Assembly: GCF_007904105.1 (NCBI RefSeq)
Contig: NZ_CP042325.1
Span: forward strand, 2,046,001 to 2,110,000
Direction of reading: 5' to 3'
DNA: 64,000 nucleotides
Origin: Corynebacterium sp. sy039
Lineage (GTDB): Bacteria; Actinomycetota; Actinomycetes; Mycobacteriales; Mycobacteriaceae
This document shows positions 1 through 9,737 of the stretch, piece by piece (the first letter of the stretch is position 1; each line of letters starts with the position of its first letter). The position numbers were made by a program, and so were the translations under genes. Below the pieces are notes generated by a model. It worked only from the letters and a program-made list of their open reading frames with translations. It had not been told where the DNA came from and searched no databases.

Positions 1-2725
1 TAACCTCGCCATCAGTGACATAAGGACCAAAGCGCCCGTCTTTCACACTCATCGGCTTACCAGACACGTCATTATCACCAAGATGTTTAAGTGCAGATGG
101 AGTAGCACCACGCCCACGACGCTTCGGCTCAGCATAAATGCGACGCGCTTCGTCGAGAGTAATGGTGAAAATTTGCTCCTCACTACCCAAGGAACGCGAA
201 TCCGTGCCCTTTTTCAGATACGGCCCATAACGACCATTTTGCGCAGTAATCATCTGCTCATCGCTAGGGTCAATGCCTACTTCACGCGGCAAAGACATCA
301 GCTGCAACGCCTCTTCTAGGGTGACCGTCGCTGGTTCCATGGAACTAAACAATGACGCAGTAGCCGGTTTAAGCGTATCTTCAATGATTTGGTTAATCCG
401 CTTTTCTTTTTGCGCCGCTGCCGTCTTCGTCTCCCAATTCTTTGGGCGCTTGCCTTCTGCTGCACGCTGTGCGTCCTCTGCAGCGCGTTCTTCGGCAACG
501 ATTCGCTCAGCTTGAGCAGTGATTTTCTCGCGCTCATCCTCATTGACCAGCTCAGTCACATAAGGACCATAGCGACCTTCCTTAGCCACAATCATGCGAT
601 TATTCTGTGGGTTTCGTCCAAGCTCACGCCCTGATTGCGGAGTAGCAAAGAGTCGCTCTGCAAGCTCTTTATTAAGCTCATCTGGGGTAATTGTGTCGGA
701 AAGGTTAGCGCGTTGATACTCTGGCTGCCCATCTTTGTGCCCAATCACACGCTCAATATAAGGACCATAGCGCCCGACGCGCACCACAACGGCACGCCCT
801 TGGTCGTCGTCGAATAGCTTGAGGGAGTTGACCTCACGAGCATCGATGGACTCGAGGTTATCGCCAACAATTGCTTTGAGGCCGCCATCGCGCGCAATGG
901 ATTCTGCTGTGGCTCCTGACGCCTGGGCATCGCCAAAGTAGAAACCGCTTAACCAGTGGGTGCCATTTTCTCTACCTGCGGCAATGTCGTCGAGTTCATC
1001 TTCCATTGAGGAGGTGAAATCATAATCCACAAGTGAGGCAAAACTTTTCTCCAAAAGTCCCACTACTGCAAATGCTACCCAGCTTGGCACCAGGGCATTG
1101 CCACGGGAGTAGACATAGCCGCGGTCCTGGATAGTTTTAATAATCGACGCGTAGGTGGATGGACGACCAATGCCTAAGTCTTCCATTTTCTTCACCAATG
1201 ATGCCTCGGTGTAGCGAGCAGGTGGGTTAGTAGAATGTCCATCGGCTTCGATTGCGTCCACGCCAATAGGATCACCTTTGGTAAGTTGCGGTAAATGGCG
1301 CTCTGCATTATCAGCCACATCCCGACCATCGGATAATCTGCTGGTTTCCACATAGGCACGCAAGAATCCCTGGAAACTAATGGTACGACCAGTGGTGGCA
1401 AACTCTACTTCAGAACCATCGATAGCAGCACCAGCCAGAGTTACTTTCATGGAAGTGCCTTTTGCATCTGCCATTTGAGAGGCAACAGTGCGCTGCCAGA
1501 TTAATTCGTAGAGCTTAAACTCTTCTGCATCAAGCTGAGAGCGTAATTGATCTGGAATCATAAAGGATTCACCAGCTGGGCGAATCGCCTCGTGCGCTTC
1601 CTGAGAGTTCTTTACTTTACGGTCGTAGCGTCGCGGACTATCTGCCACATATTCTTTGCCATACAGCGATACTGCCTGCTCCCGAGCAGCCTTGAGCCCC
1701 TGCTCAGACAAGGTAGTGGAGTCGGTACGCATATAGGTGATATGACCATTTTCGTAGAGTCGCTGTGCAATACGCATGGTGCGCTCGGAGGTAAAGTGCA
1801 ACTTTCGCCCTGCCTCTTGTTGCAGCGTAGAGGTCATAAAAGGCGCATAAGGCTTACGAGTATAGGGTTTTTCCTCCACTGCAGCTACTGTCATCGGTTG
1901 ACCTTCAAGAGCAGCAGCTAACTCTTGCGCACGCTGAGCATTGATGCGCACCACATTGCCCTGTAATTCACCTTTGTCGGTGAAATCTCGCCCGGTAGCA
2001 ACCCGACGCTTATCGACGCTGACCAAACGACCACTAAACGTGGTGGGTTCAGCCGCACTCGTTTGGGCTTTGCCGGTATTGAATTGAGCAGTTAAATCCC
2101 AATAATCAGCTGAAACGAACGCCATGCGCTCTCGTTCCCGCTCGACAATGACACGAGTGGCTACCGACTGCACTCGACCAGCAGAAAGCCGTGGCATAAC
2201 CTTCTTCCACAGCACAGGTGAGACTTCATAACCATAGAGTCGATCCAGAATACGCCGAGTCTCTTGAGCGTCGACAAGATTTTCATCTAGATCGCGCGTA
2301 TTTTGCGCAGCGGCAAGAATCGCAGGCTTGGTGATCTCATTAAAAACCATACGACGAACTGGGACTTTTGGCTTTAACACCTCGAGTAGATGCCACGCAA
2401 TTGCTTCCCCCTCACGGTCAGGGTCAGTTGCCAGCAAAAGCTCATCTACCTGCTTAAGTTTGGCTTTAAGATCCGTTACTTTCTTTTTCTTCTCTGGGCT
2501 AACCACATAGAGTGGCTTAAAGTTATCTTCTGTATTGACCCCTAAGCGTGCCCAGGGTTCTTTTTTGTATTTGGTGGGCACATCAGCTGCACCGCGTGGC
2601 AGATCACGAATATGCCCCACTGACGCCTCGACGATATAGTCCGATCCGAGGTAGGGCGCAATTTTCTTGGCTTTCGTTGCAGACTCAACGATAACGAGGC
2701 TCTTGGTGCCTTTGCCATCTGCCAT
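1..2725 (-). CDS. topA: DNA topoisomerase I (C-terminus cut by window edge)
   Basis: Type IA topoisomerase that relaxes negative supercoils. The reading frame runs leftward from ATG at 2725 and stays open to base 1, so about 908 codons are visible and the C-terminal end is missing; corynebacterial TopA is usually nearer 1000 residues. The N-terminus reads MADGKGTKSLVIVESATKAK, the Toprim start with the catalytic-type Glu in VES. ATDPDREGEAIAWHL, the metal-binding DxDxE Toprim motif, follows, then LSAGRVQSVATR of the core. GTGAGG lies about 14 bases before the ATG as a weak ribosome site. It heads the leftmost conserved block, as in Rv3646c surroundings. Identity is based on motifs; confidence is high. 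Confidence 0.95.
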   Translation of the reverse strand, partial: MADGKGTKSLVIVESATKAKKIAPYLGSDYIVEASVGHIRDLPRGAADVPTKYKKEPWARLGVNTEDNFKPLYVVSPEKKKKVTDLKAKLKQVDELLLATDPDREGEAIAWHLLEVLKPKVPVRRMVFNEITKPAILAAAQNTRDLDENLVDAQETRRILDRLYGYEVSPVLWKKVMPRLSAGRVQSVATRVIVERERERMAFVSADYWDLTAQFNTGKAQTSAAEPTTFSGRLVSVDKRRVATGRDFTDKGELQGNVVRINAQRAQELAAALEGQPMTVAAVEEKPYTRKPYAPFMTSTLQQEAGRKLHFTSERTMRIAQRLYENGHITYMRTDSTTLSEQGLKAAREQAVSLYGKEYVADSPRRYDRKVKNSQEAHEAIRPAGESFMIPDQLRSQLDAEEFKLYELIWQRTVASQMADAKGTSMKVTLAGAAIDGSEVEFATTGRTISFQGFLRAYVETSRLSDGRDVADNAERHLPQLTKGDPIGVDAIEADGHSTNPPARYTEASLVKKMEDLGIGRPSTYASIIKTIQDRGYVYSRGNALVPSWVAFAVVGLLEKSFASLVDYDFTSSMEDELDDIAAGRENGTHWLSGFYFGDAQASGATAESIARDGGLKAIVGDNLESIDAREVNSLKLFDDDQGRAVVVRVGRYGPYIERVIGHKDGQPEYQRANLSDTITPDELNKELAERLFATPQSGRELGRNPQNNRMIVAKEGRYGPYVTELVNEDEREKITAQAERIVAEERAAEDAQRAAEGKRPKNWETKTAAAQKEKRINQIIEDTLKPATASLFSSMEPATVTLEEALQLMSLPREVGIDPSDEQMITAQNGRYGPYLKKGTDSRSLGSEEQIFTITLDEARRIYAEPKRRGRGATPSALKHLGDNDVSGKPMSVKDGRFGPYVTDGEV

Positions 2726-3121
2726 GAAAGATACAACCTCACTTCAGTGTTTAATGATGTTCTAGCAATAATCAATAATTATGTAATTTTGTTTCTTATT
2801 GCCTCAATAGTACGGTGCACCTATGCACTTTTACCTAAAAAAGCAGCATATAAGCTATTTTATTCTGCTCGGGTAATCGCACATTTGATACATTCGCTAC
2901 CTTAGCTGCACTATCGGCTGCATGACCACAGATCATGACACCAGATAGCGCAAAACCCAGAAAATTAACACATGGGCAGAAAATTAAGGTCGTTTTCTTT
3001 ACCACTGGGTTAATTGCCTGGGGTTATTGTTGCAGTTTCCCGCCCCACAATATGCGCTTTTCGTATTGCGCTCATGCCGTAGCGTGCAAACTGTAGTGTG
3101 CACAAAGCTCACTGATATGTT
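2726..3121. other. 396-bp intergenic stretch between topA and cspA
   Basis: No credible gene. Both flanking genes run leftward, so this must contain the topA promoter and leader and the cspA 3' end. It is AT-rich near topA and contains a short palindromic patch GTGCATAGGTGCAC (minus strand) around 2813-2826. I see no convincing intrinsic terminator behind cspA and no structured RNA. Confidence 0.5.
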
Positions 3122-3325
3122 TTAGAGTGCACGTACCTGCTGTGCCTGTGGTCCTTTTGCGCCGTCGCCGATCTCGAACTCAACACGCTGGTTTTCTTCT
3201 AGAGTACGGAAACCATTACCAGTGATTTCAGAGTAGTGTACGAAAACATCTGCGCCCCCATCCTCAGGCGCGATAAAACCAAAGCCTTTTTCAGCATTAA
3301 ACCATTTCACAGTTCCCTGTGCCAT
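3122..3325 (-). CDS. cspA: Cold-shock protein CspA family
   Basis: Single OB-fold nucleic-acid-binding protein of 67 residues, the standard length. RNP1 is KGFGFI (residues 13-18) and RNP2 is VFVHY (27-31). These proteins bind single-stranded RNA/DNA and act as RNA chaperones in the cytoplasm. The GGATTTTTT just before the ATG gives a weak ribosome site. The gene is divergent from the helicase at 3593 and lies behind it in the same topA-cspA-helicase order as in mycobacteria (Rv3646c-Rv3648c-Rv3649). The 267-bp gap to 3593 probably carries its promoter and 5' leader; a small CGGT-N5-ACCG inverted repeat sits near 3354-3366. Confidence 0.95.
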   Translation of the reverse strand: MAQGTVKWFNAEKGFGFIAPEDGGADVFVHYSEITGNGFRTLEENQRVEFEIGDGAKGPQAQQVRAL

Positions 3326-3592
3326 AAAAAATCCTCACTATATGTGTATTACTCGGTGCATTACCGAATTGCGGTGGGTCGATCATCCTCACAATGCGTA
3401 AGACACCACAGGCACTCAAGTCAATGGAACCCGCAGATCACTTTCGTAAAAATAATGCTCATCCATAAATCAAAGCGATTTAAGACAAGCCTTAGCGACC
3501 TCTTTCAGTCTGCCACGTTTATAATCACTTGGATACGTCGTTAGTGTTTTATGTGGATAAAATGCGCTCACCTGCACTGAAAGTAATGGACT

Positions 3593-5989
3593 ATGCATGA
3601 AAATAACCCCGTATTGGGGGATCAGCTTGGTATGGAACTCACCAGAGCAATCACCGAAGCGCTGCCACATTCCTCTTACACCCACATTGCGCACTTAGCA
3701 CCACGGCCTGCTCGCCATAGCCAATGGGCATCATGGATTCACCCAGCGCTTATTTCTTGGCTTTACGACGCCGGAATCAGCAAACCTTATCAGCATCAAA
3801 TGGATTGCGCCGACGCTGCTTTTGCTGGGAAACACGTCGTGATTGCTACTGGAACATCATCAGGAAAATCATTAGGGTATCAGCTACCAATTCTGTCCAC
3901 TCTCGCCACTGATCCTACTGCCTGCGCTATCTACCTCACACCAACCAAAGCACTAGGCGCGGATCAACTTGGAGCTATCACTGCGATGACCAGCGCGATT
4001 GAGGAATTATCCGATGTTCATCCTGCTCCTTATGACGGTGACACCCCCACAGATGCGCGCGCAGCCATCCGGGAGCATTCTCGATTTATTTTCAGCAATC
4101 CAGATATGCTCCACCATGCGATTTTGCCCAATCACGCTCGCTGGGCCAGACTATTACGACACGTAAAGTACATCGTTGTCGACGAGTGTCATTCTTATCG
4201 CGGTGTTTTTGGCGCCCATGTGTCTTTAGTGTTGCGAAGATTGTTGAGAATATGTGCTCGCTATGGCGCACAGCCAACAGTGATTGCTGCCTCTGCCACC
4301 AGCAATGATCCTGCCGCTCATGCCAGTAATCTCATTGGCGCTCAGGTTCATGCAGTAACTGAAGATTGTGCCCCCACAGGAGCACGCACAATCATGTTGT
4401 GGGAACCAGGATTGGTTAATGCTGCCGAAAATACTGCTGAGATTGCTGCGGCAGACGATACCGACGCTGATTCTCGTGTTCAGACTAAAGCGGTTGCACC
4501 CATTCGGTACTCAGCTTCACATGAAACAGCAGAAATTATGGCTGTTCTGGTAGCCGAGGGAGCACGAACATTAAGTTTTGTGCGTTCCAGGCGCCAAGCA
4601 GAGATTGTTGCCCTGCGCTGTAGCAGCATTTTATCCCAGAGAGATCGTTCCGATCTTGCTGAGCGTATTGCCGCATATCGGGCAGGATATTTGGCTGAGG
4701 AGCGTCGTAAGTTAGAACGCCACCTTGACGACGGTACTCTCCTTGGTGTCGCCTCCACTAATGCCCTTGAGTTAGGGATTGATGTTGGTGGTTTAGATAG
4801 TGTGGTTATGGCTGGTTATCCTGGCACTGCGGCAAGTTTTTGGCAGCAGGCAGGGCGGGCTGGGCGTCGAGGGCAAAGTAGCCTTATTGTTTTGGTGGCC
4901 AGGGACGAGCCTATGGATATGTTTTTGATTCATCATCCACAAGCGTTATTAGAACGCCCGATTGAGCGAAATATCTTTGACCCTACTAATCCACATATCC
5001 TTGTGCACCATGTTTTATGCGCTGCATTGGAAGCACCCCTCAGTGATGCAGAGCTTGCTGCTTTGCAGGCTGAACAGGTGGCAGCTGATTTGGCAGAGCA
5101 AGGATTGCTCCGACGACGTGCCGCAGGCTGGTTTACCACCTTGCCGCCACATTCTCCGGATCCTCATGCTCAGGTGTCTCTTCGGGGCAATGAAAGCGAT
5201 TTTGTCATTGTGGACTCAAGCGATGGTCGTATTTTGGGTTCGATAAGTAGTGCGCAAGTTTTTGCCCAAGCGCACCCTGGCGCGGTGTATTTGCACCAAG
5301 GAGAGTCGTTTTTAGTAGAAGATCTCGATATAGCGGGCAAAATTGCTTTAGTAAAACCCGAAACCCCTGATTACATCACGCATTCACGCTCGACGACGAA
5401 TATCCGTGTCCTTTCTAGTCCCGATCAACAGCATATAAGCAATCCTGCACCAGGAATCTGGATCTCTAATATCGATGTTGAGGTTACGACCCAGGTCATC
5501 GGTTATTTTCGATCGTATTTTGATGGCAGTTCCCTTGGGTTGATTCCCTTGGAACTTCCGCAAAGTCAGTTACGTACTCGAGCTGTGGCATATACAGTAG
5601 ATCCCACGTTACTTTCTGCTTGTGGTATTGCTGATGTTCCTGGTGCTCTTCATGCCGCAGAACACGCCGCCATTGGTATGCTCCCGTTGATTGCCACGTG
5701 TGACCGGTGGGACATTGGCGGGGTGTCTACTGAGCTTCACCCTGATACTGGATTGCCGACTGTTTTTGTTTATGACGCTCATCCAGGTGGTGCTGGTTTT
5801 GCTGATTGTGGTTTTGAGCATTTTGGTGATTGGATTGCCGCGACTTATGCCGTGATTGATTCCTGTTCTTGTGAAAAAGGGTGCCCCTCATGTATCCAAT
5901 CACCTAAATGCGGCAATGGTAATAATCCACTGAGCAAAGCCGATGCCTTATTGCTCCTAAAAGCATTGTTGAATGCCACCCAAGCCTAA
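3593..5989 (+). CDS. MrfA/YprA-like DECH-box helicase with DUF1998 zinc domain
   Basis: Superfamily 2 ATP-dependent helicase of 798 residues. Motif I GTSSGKS is at 87-93, motif II DECH at 197-200, motif III SAT follows in VIAASATS, and motifs V/VI are in LELGIDVGG and QQAGRAGRRG. The C-terminus holds the DUF1998 four-cysteine cluster in CSCEKGCPSCIQSPKCGNG. This layout matches MrfA (YprA) of Bacillus and SftH-type helicases that act in DNA repair, and the TIGRFAM family named for its helicase/secretion neighbourhood. It lies head-on to the Tad-like operon (stop codons 35 bp apart), the association that gave the family its name. A repair role is inferred from family; a link to secretion is unproven. 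Confidence 0.92.
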   Translation: MHENNPVLGDQLGMELTRAITEALPHSSYTHIAHLAPRPARHSQWASWIHPALISWLYDAGISKPYQHQMDCADAAFAGKHVVIATGTSSGKSLGYQLPILSTLATDPTACAIYLTPTKALGADQLGAITAMTSAIEELSDVHPAPYDGDTPTDARAAIREHSRFIFSNPDMLHHAILPNHARWARLLRHVKYIVVDECHSYRGVFGAHVSLVLRRLLRICARYGAQPTVIAASATSNDPAAHASNLIGAQVHAVTEDCAPTGARTIMLWEPGLVNAAENTAEIAAADDTDADSRVQTKAVAPIRYSASHETAEIMAVLVAEGARTLSFVRSRRQAEIVALRCSSILSQRDRSDLAERIAAYRAGYLAEERRKLERHLDDGTLLGVASTNALELGIDVGGLDSVVMAGYPGTAASFWQQAGRAGRRGQSSLIVLVARDEPMDMFLIHHPQALLERPIERNIFDPTNPHILVHHVLCAALEAPLSDAELAALQAEQVAADLAEQGLLRRRAAGWFTTLPPHSPDPHAQVSLRGNESDFVIVDSSDGRILGSISSAQVFAQAHPGAVYLHQGESFLVEDLDIAGKIALVKPETPDYITHSRSTTNIRVLSSPDQQHISNPAPGIWISNIDVEVTTQVIGYFRSYFDGSSLGLIPLELPQSQLRTRAVAYTVDPTLLSACGIADVPGALHAAEHAAIGMLPLIATCDRWDIGGVSTELHPDTGLPTVFVYDAHPGGAGFADCGFEHFGDWIAATYAVIDSCSCEKGCPSCIQSPKCGNGNNPLSKADALLLLKALLNATQA

Positions 5990-6024
5990 AGCTCACCGTG
6001 TGTGACGACGTGACAGTGTGATGA

Positions 6025-6360
6025 CTAGTGCACCGGACCCGCTCGGGAGGACGCCTGCACTTTTTCTATTTCGATGCCGATTTCAACATCTTCTCCTGAG
6101 CACACACAAGAAACCAGGAGTGCATCATTATCATGTGCTACTTCCTCAGCGCGATCACAAGCTGAATTACCGGCATAGAGTGCATATGCTCCTGCTACTG
6201 CTGATACGTCGGCAATGACTTTTGCTTGATGTCGATGTATTACGCGCGTGCTCATAGTTATGCACACGATAAAGATACTCACGCATACAAAGATCATCGC
6301 TATTGCAACAATCGTGACATTACCATCTTGATTGCACACAATTTTTCTTTGGCGTTGCAT
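6025..6360 (-). CDS. TadE/Rv3654c-like pseudopilin-like protein
   Basis: Small membrane-anchored protein of 111 residues, last gene of the Tad-like operon. I chose ATG 6360 because AGGAGG lies 5 bases upstream and overlaps the stop codon of the preceding gene; the longer frame to 6441 would run back into that gene. NQDGNVTIVAIAMIF at the N-terminus is a TadE-like G-x-VT junction followed by one hydrophobic helix (about residues 14-36). The rest is periplasm-facing with three cysteines (CDRAEE, SCVCSG). It corresponds to the helicase/secretion neighbourhood TadE-like family (TIGR03816, Rv3654c position). Function in the apparatus is inferred from context. Confidence 0.8.
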   Translation of the reverse strand: MQRQRKIVCNQDGNVTIVAIAMIFVCVSIFIVCITMSTRVIHRHQAKVIADVSAVAGAYALYAGNSACDRAEEVAHDNDALLVSCVCSGEDVEIGIEIEKVQASSRAGPVH

Positions 6361-6367
6361 CAGCCTC

Positions 6368-6799
6368 CTAAAACTGTTCTTTAGGAAAGACAACACTGGA
6401 CTGAACATCAATAAAAAATGCTGGAACAGTTGCCGTAACACTAATCAATTCCCCTTGTTCTTGCACACGTACCTTGCCATTGCTCGGCGTGTATTCTATT
6501 CCGATGCTATAAGCGCGCGCTGCAGCACCAGCAATATCAACAGCACTGATATATGCTCCGATAGTAAAAAGGGCACCAACAAGCAAAGACACAAACATCA
6601 TCATGACAGCCATGACCAGTGCTGATTCCAGAGTCACCATGCCGTTATCTCTACCCACACACGATAGTCTCGGTGAGCTGAGCACCTTTGACCACCACCG
6701 CACTCTCCATTGCTTGAGTAATGTGTTTTGTATTTTTCTGCTGATATCCGTTGAAAATCGAGCACAAAAAGTATCCGCGTTGACTATCTGGTGCCGCAT
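6368..6799 (-). CDS. TadE-like pseudopilin
   Basis: 143-residue protein with a TadE-type motif GMVTLESALVMAVMMM (about residues 53-68): a glycine followed by a hydrophobic helix with Glu at +5, as in prepilin-like proteins. The start at 6799 is supported by GGGGAGG 3 bases before the ATG. This leaves an unusually long basic N-terminal stretch of about 50 residues before the motif, so a shorter start nearer residue 54 is possible. The C-terminal half is a soluble domain. It is fifth in the leftward operon, after the Flp-like prepilin, with a 69-bp gap. Likely a minor pilin or assembly component. Confidence 0.8.
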   Translation of the reverse strand: MRHQIVNADTFCARFSTDISRKIQNTLLKQWRVRWWSKVLSSPRLSCVGRDNGMVTLESALVMAVMMMFVSLLVGALFTIGAYISAVDIAGAAARAYSIGIEYTPSNGKVRVQEQGELISVTATVPAFFIDVQSSVVFPKEQF

Positions 6800-6868
6800 T
6801 ACCTCCCCTTTCTCAATCCCCTGTTATGTTCACTTATTGCTCACTGATCGCGTAGTAACCCACAACGG

Positions 6869-7060
6869 TTATGAGGGGCGTTTCGACAGTGCATCAGTGA
6901 TAATTGACTCAATCGCATCTGAAACTGTACCGCTGCTGACCACCATATATAAGGCAGCAGCTAATGCCATTGCGGCAAGTGCTCCCATTGCATATTCTAA
7001 TGTGGTCATGCCTGCGTCATTGCAAAAGAGCTCGCGTAACCGTGTCTGGATAATGTTCAT
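6869..7060 (-). CDS. Flp-like prepilin (DUF4244 family)
   Basis: 63-residue small prepilin. The sequence DAGMTTLEYAMGALAAMALA contains a type IV prepilin-like cleavage point G17/M18 with Glu at +5 of the mature protein, then one hydrophobic helix of about 20 residues. This is the pattern of the DUF4244 family found in actinobacterial Tad-like clusters (Rv3657c/Rv3656c-type). AAAGGA lies 8 bases before the ATG. It is the probable structural subunit of the appendage or pseudopilus assembled by the TadA/B/C homologues upstream. No prepilin peptidase gene is visible in this window. Confidence 0.88.
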   Translation of the reverse strand: MNIIQTRLRELFCNDAGMTTLEYAMGALAAMALAAALYMVVSSGTVSDAIESIITDALSKRPS

Positions 7061-7199
7061 TGCTTATTCCTTTCTCATTCTTTGGTTTTTAGTTCTTTAA
7101 GTTCTTTAATTTTGTTGTGGATGTTATGTAATTCTTATGCACTGTTGAGCATTCGTTACGTCCCCCTAATCTCTATAACCGCTTATCTGCTTACAGCTG

Positions 7200-7847
7200 C
7201 TATAACTGCGCAATCCCAAGAGACACCACCAATGGAACGAGCCCCAGAATAAAAAATGCAGGTAGAAAGCATAAAGCTAGTGGTATGGCGATAAGCACTC
7301 CTGCACGTTGCGCCCGAGCAATAGATTGTGTTTGAGCTTGTGTACGTAATCGCTGAGCGAGCCTAGTACATCCTGTGTGCATAGCACTTCCAGATCGATG
7401 AGAGTTACGTGCAATGCTCAATAGTTCTGATAACCCATCTACTTGAGCCAAAGGTTGCCATGCTCGTTCACCATTCATTCCCAAGGCGAGTAATTGGGCT
7501 ACTGCTTGCCACTGAACAATATGTGATTTACGCGCCACCGCAGCTGCCGCAGCACTGTGACTCATCCCTGCACTAATACAGGAAGCGTAAAGATCGACAT
7601 CAGCAGCACAATCAAGCGGATGTGTATGGTTTTTATGTCCTGACACCAATGCCACCCAGCGCTCACACCATTTCTGCATTCCAACCCACCTTTTGCGACC
7701 TCCTCTGGTGCGACTTCCTTTGCGCTCATCGTGGTTTGGTCCGTCTCTGGGATTAATGCTGTGGGTAATAAGTAAATGCCAGCGCAATGCCCGGGAGGAA
7801 TCCCATAGCAATAGTGAACACGCTATTGCACAGCAGAATGTAATCAT
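7200..7847 (-). CDS. TadC-like type II secretion F-domain membrane protein
   Basis: 215-residue inner-membrane platform protein. It has an N-terminal hydrophobic segment, a cytoplasmic helical region and two C-terminal membrane helices (RAGVLIAIPLALCFLPAFFIL and the final GLVPLVVSLGIAQL), as in T2SSF/TadC proteins. Its ATG overlaps the TGA of the preceding gene (ATGA), so translation is probably coupled. It is shorter than canonical TadC (about 300 residues), as is usual in the actinobacterial Rv3657c-type systems. Confidence 0.85.
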   Translation of the reverse strand: MITFCCAIACSLLLWDSSRALRWHLLITHSINPRDGPNHDERKGSRTRGGRKRWVGMQKWCERWVALVSGHKNHTHPLDCAADVDLYASCISAGMSHSAAAAAVARKSHIVQWQAVAQLLALGMNGERAWQPLAQVDGLSELLSIARNSHRSGSAMHTGCTRLAQRLRTQAQTQSIARAQRAGVLIAIPLALCFLPAFFILGLVPLVVSLGIAQL

Positions 7848-8644
7848 GGGTTTCCTTTCTTAACGGAATCAATAATTTTGTGCGACACTTCTATTCCAGC
7901 GCTCAAAAACAACACTCCGACGACAAGCAGCACCCCACCTATGCCTCCGCCAAAGAGGAAATCTAGAGCATTGACCCCTATGGCTAGGCCCAAGAGCATT
8001 CCTACTATTGGCAAAATACTCACAATGATTGCGGTCAATTGTGCCCCTTGTATATCTGCGGCAACTAATCGTTGGAATTTTTGCTGCTCATCAAGGTATG
8101 TTTGCACTTGGTTAAAAAGTGGCACTTGTGCAATGCCATGCCGGTGGGATAGCTCCCATACCGCGGCGATACGAGCGAATGCTGGAATCTTATGGGCATA
8201 TTCTTCTAAAGCCTGTACTCCTGCTAATGCTCCTGCTGCCCGCGCTCGTTTTACTGCTACGCGAACCCGTTGCGCAATTGTTTTATGCGAGGTTTCTGCT
8301 GCTGCTTTCCATAACCCCTGCTCAGTAGTAGCACCACTTTCTAATTCGCCAACAAGGACAGCCATAAATTGTCCCATATGTTTTTGTGCATAATTATGCT
8401 GACGCTGAATGAGAATTGCTTTCGTCACCCGGTACAGCGTGGCGCCAAGAAGTGCCACAGACAGAGCAATGCTTATCCGTTCTGTAGAGATAATGCACAA
8501 CCCTACTATCACCACTGCTAACCCTATTTTTTGGATTTGTGGCACTCGGTATTGCTTGTCGCCAGTCCTTATTCCTGCACGAAGCATACTATGCGGTGCA
8601 GTGATAAGCATGGATCCAGCCAGGCACCATAATGCTGCGTTCAT
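7844..8644 (-). CDS. TadB-like type II secretion F-domain membrane protein
   Basis: 266-residue membrane protein with N-terminal helices, a soluble helical T2SSF domain in the middle, and a C-terminal helix pair around VSILPIVGMLLGLAIGVNALD and GGIGGVLLVVGVLFLS. I chose the ATG at 8644 because it overlaps the TGA of tadA in an ATGA junction and has GGGAG 8 bases upstream; an in-frame ATG at 8659 lies inside tadA and looks less likely. TadB and TadC form the membrane platform on which the TadA ATPase works. Confidence 0.87.
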   Translation of the reverse strand: MNAALWCLAGSMLITAPHSMLRAGIRTGDKQYRVPQIQKIGLAVVIVGLCIISTERISIALSVALLGATLYRVTKAILIQRQHNYAQKHMGQFMAVLVGELESGATTEQGLWKAAAETSHKTIAQRVRVAVKRARAAGALAGVQALEEYAHKIPAFARIAAVWELSHRHGIAQVPLFNQVQTYLDEQQKFQRLVAADIQGAQLTAIIVSILPIVGMLLGLAIGVNALDFLFGGGIGGVLLVVGVLFLSAGIEVSHKIIDSVKKGNP

Positions 8645-9732
8645 GTGTTTTTCTCCCATATCACTTTGATTTGCGTCGGGTTGCCAACTAACTCACCTAT
8701 TTGTTGAAGTTTTCTTCCTTCTGGTGTTTTCTTCATCATCAATACGACTGGTTTTGCTGCCGCTAGTTGTGAATGCAATGCACTGCGGGATAATCCTCCT
8801 AAAGCAGCTAGTGCCTCTAGGCGTGCTGGCACTTCATGTAAAGAATTAGCGTGTACTGTTCCTGCACACCCCTCATGTCCGGTATTGAGCGCAGCAAGGA
8901 GATCAACCACCTCTGCACCACGAATTTCACCCACGACGATACGATCTGGCCGCATTCTCAGTGCTTGTTTCAGCAAGTCTGTCATGGTTATTTCTCCCTT
9001 GCCTTCGGTATTTTTTGCGCGTGTCACTAAGGAAATGCAATGTGGGTGTTCTGGTTTCAGCTCTGCTGTATCTTCGATACAAATAATGCGCTGCTTAGGC
9101 GATACCCTGGACAATAACGCACCAAGTAGCGTCGTTTTTCCACTTCCTGTGCCACCAATAACTAAGAGGGAGCGTCGTGAGTCTATTATTTGTTCCACGA
9201 TACGTTGCGTCTGTGGGCTAAATGTGCCGTATTGGCATAGGTCATCTAGACCTGCCCGTGACTGTTTGAGTACGCGCAAAGAAATACACGTTCCGGTGTC
9301 AGATGGCGGGCTAAGGATCGCATGGACTCGCAAGCTACTGCCATCTTGTCGAGCTATTCTGCCGTCGGCAAAGCACTGTGCGTCGTCGAGTCTGCGTCCT
9401 GAGGCATTGAGCAATCTGGTTGCTAATTGCCTGACCGCGTTGTCGTCATCGAACTGTATCGCTGCACGTTCTAAGCCATTACCACGATCAAACCAAATAT
9501 CACGGGCACCATTGACCACTACATCCGTGACGCCAGGTAACGCCACTAGGCTTTCTAATGGTCCGATACCGTCTGAATCGTGCCTTATTTTTCGTAGGAT
9601 TTGGAATACATCACGATCACTCAACACACCACCAGCGACGTCGCGCACAAGACTACCGAGATCAGCAGGATTGCCTTCTTCTGCTATACGACGCTGCACT
9701 TGTTCAATAATTTTCACATAACCACCGCTCAT
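8641..9732 (-). CDS. tadA: TadA/CpaF-like secretion ATPase
   Basis: 363-residue hexameric-type traffic ATPase. The N-terminal domain leads to Walker A GGTGSGKT (193-200), an Asp-box region ICIEDTAELKPEH, and Walker B/His-box region RPDRIVVGEIRGAEVVDLLAALNTGHEGCAGTVHAN. These are the signatures of the VirB11/GspE superfamily, CpaF branch (helicase/secretion neighbourhood ATPase, TIGR03819). GGAGGG lies 12 bases before the ATG and overlaps the end of the upstream cpaE-like gene. It should energise assembly of the Flp-like pilin encoded downstream. Confidence 0.93.
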   Translation of the reverse strand: MSGGYVKIIEQVQRRIAEEGNPADLGSLVRDVAGGVLSDRDVFQILRKIRHDSDGIGPLESLVALPGVTDVVVNGARDIWFDRGNGLERAAIQFDDDNAVRQLATRLLNASGRRLDDAQCFADGRIARQDGSSLRVHAILSPPSDTGTCISLRVLKQSRAGLDDLCQYGTFSPQTQRIVEQIIDSRRSLLVIGGTGSGKTTLLGALLSRVSPKQRIICIEDTAELKPEHPHCISLVTRAKNTEGKGEITMTDLLKQALRMRPDRIVVGEIRGAEVVDLLAALNTGHEGCAGTVHANSLHEVPARLEALAALGGLSRSALHSQLAAAKPVVLMMKKTPEGRKLQQIGELVGNPTQIKVIWEKNT

Positions 9733-9737
9733 TGTGA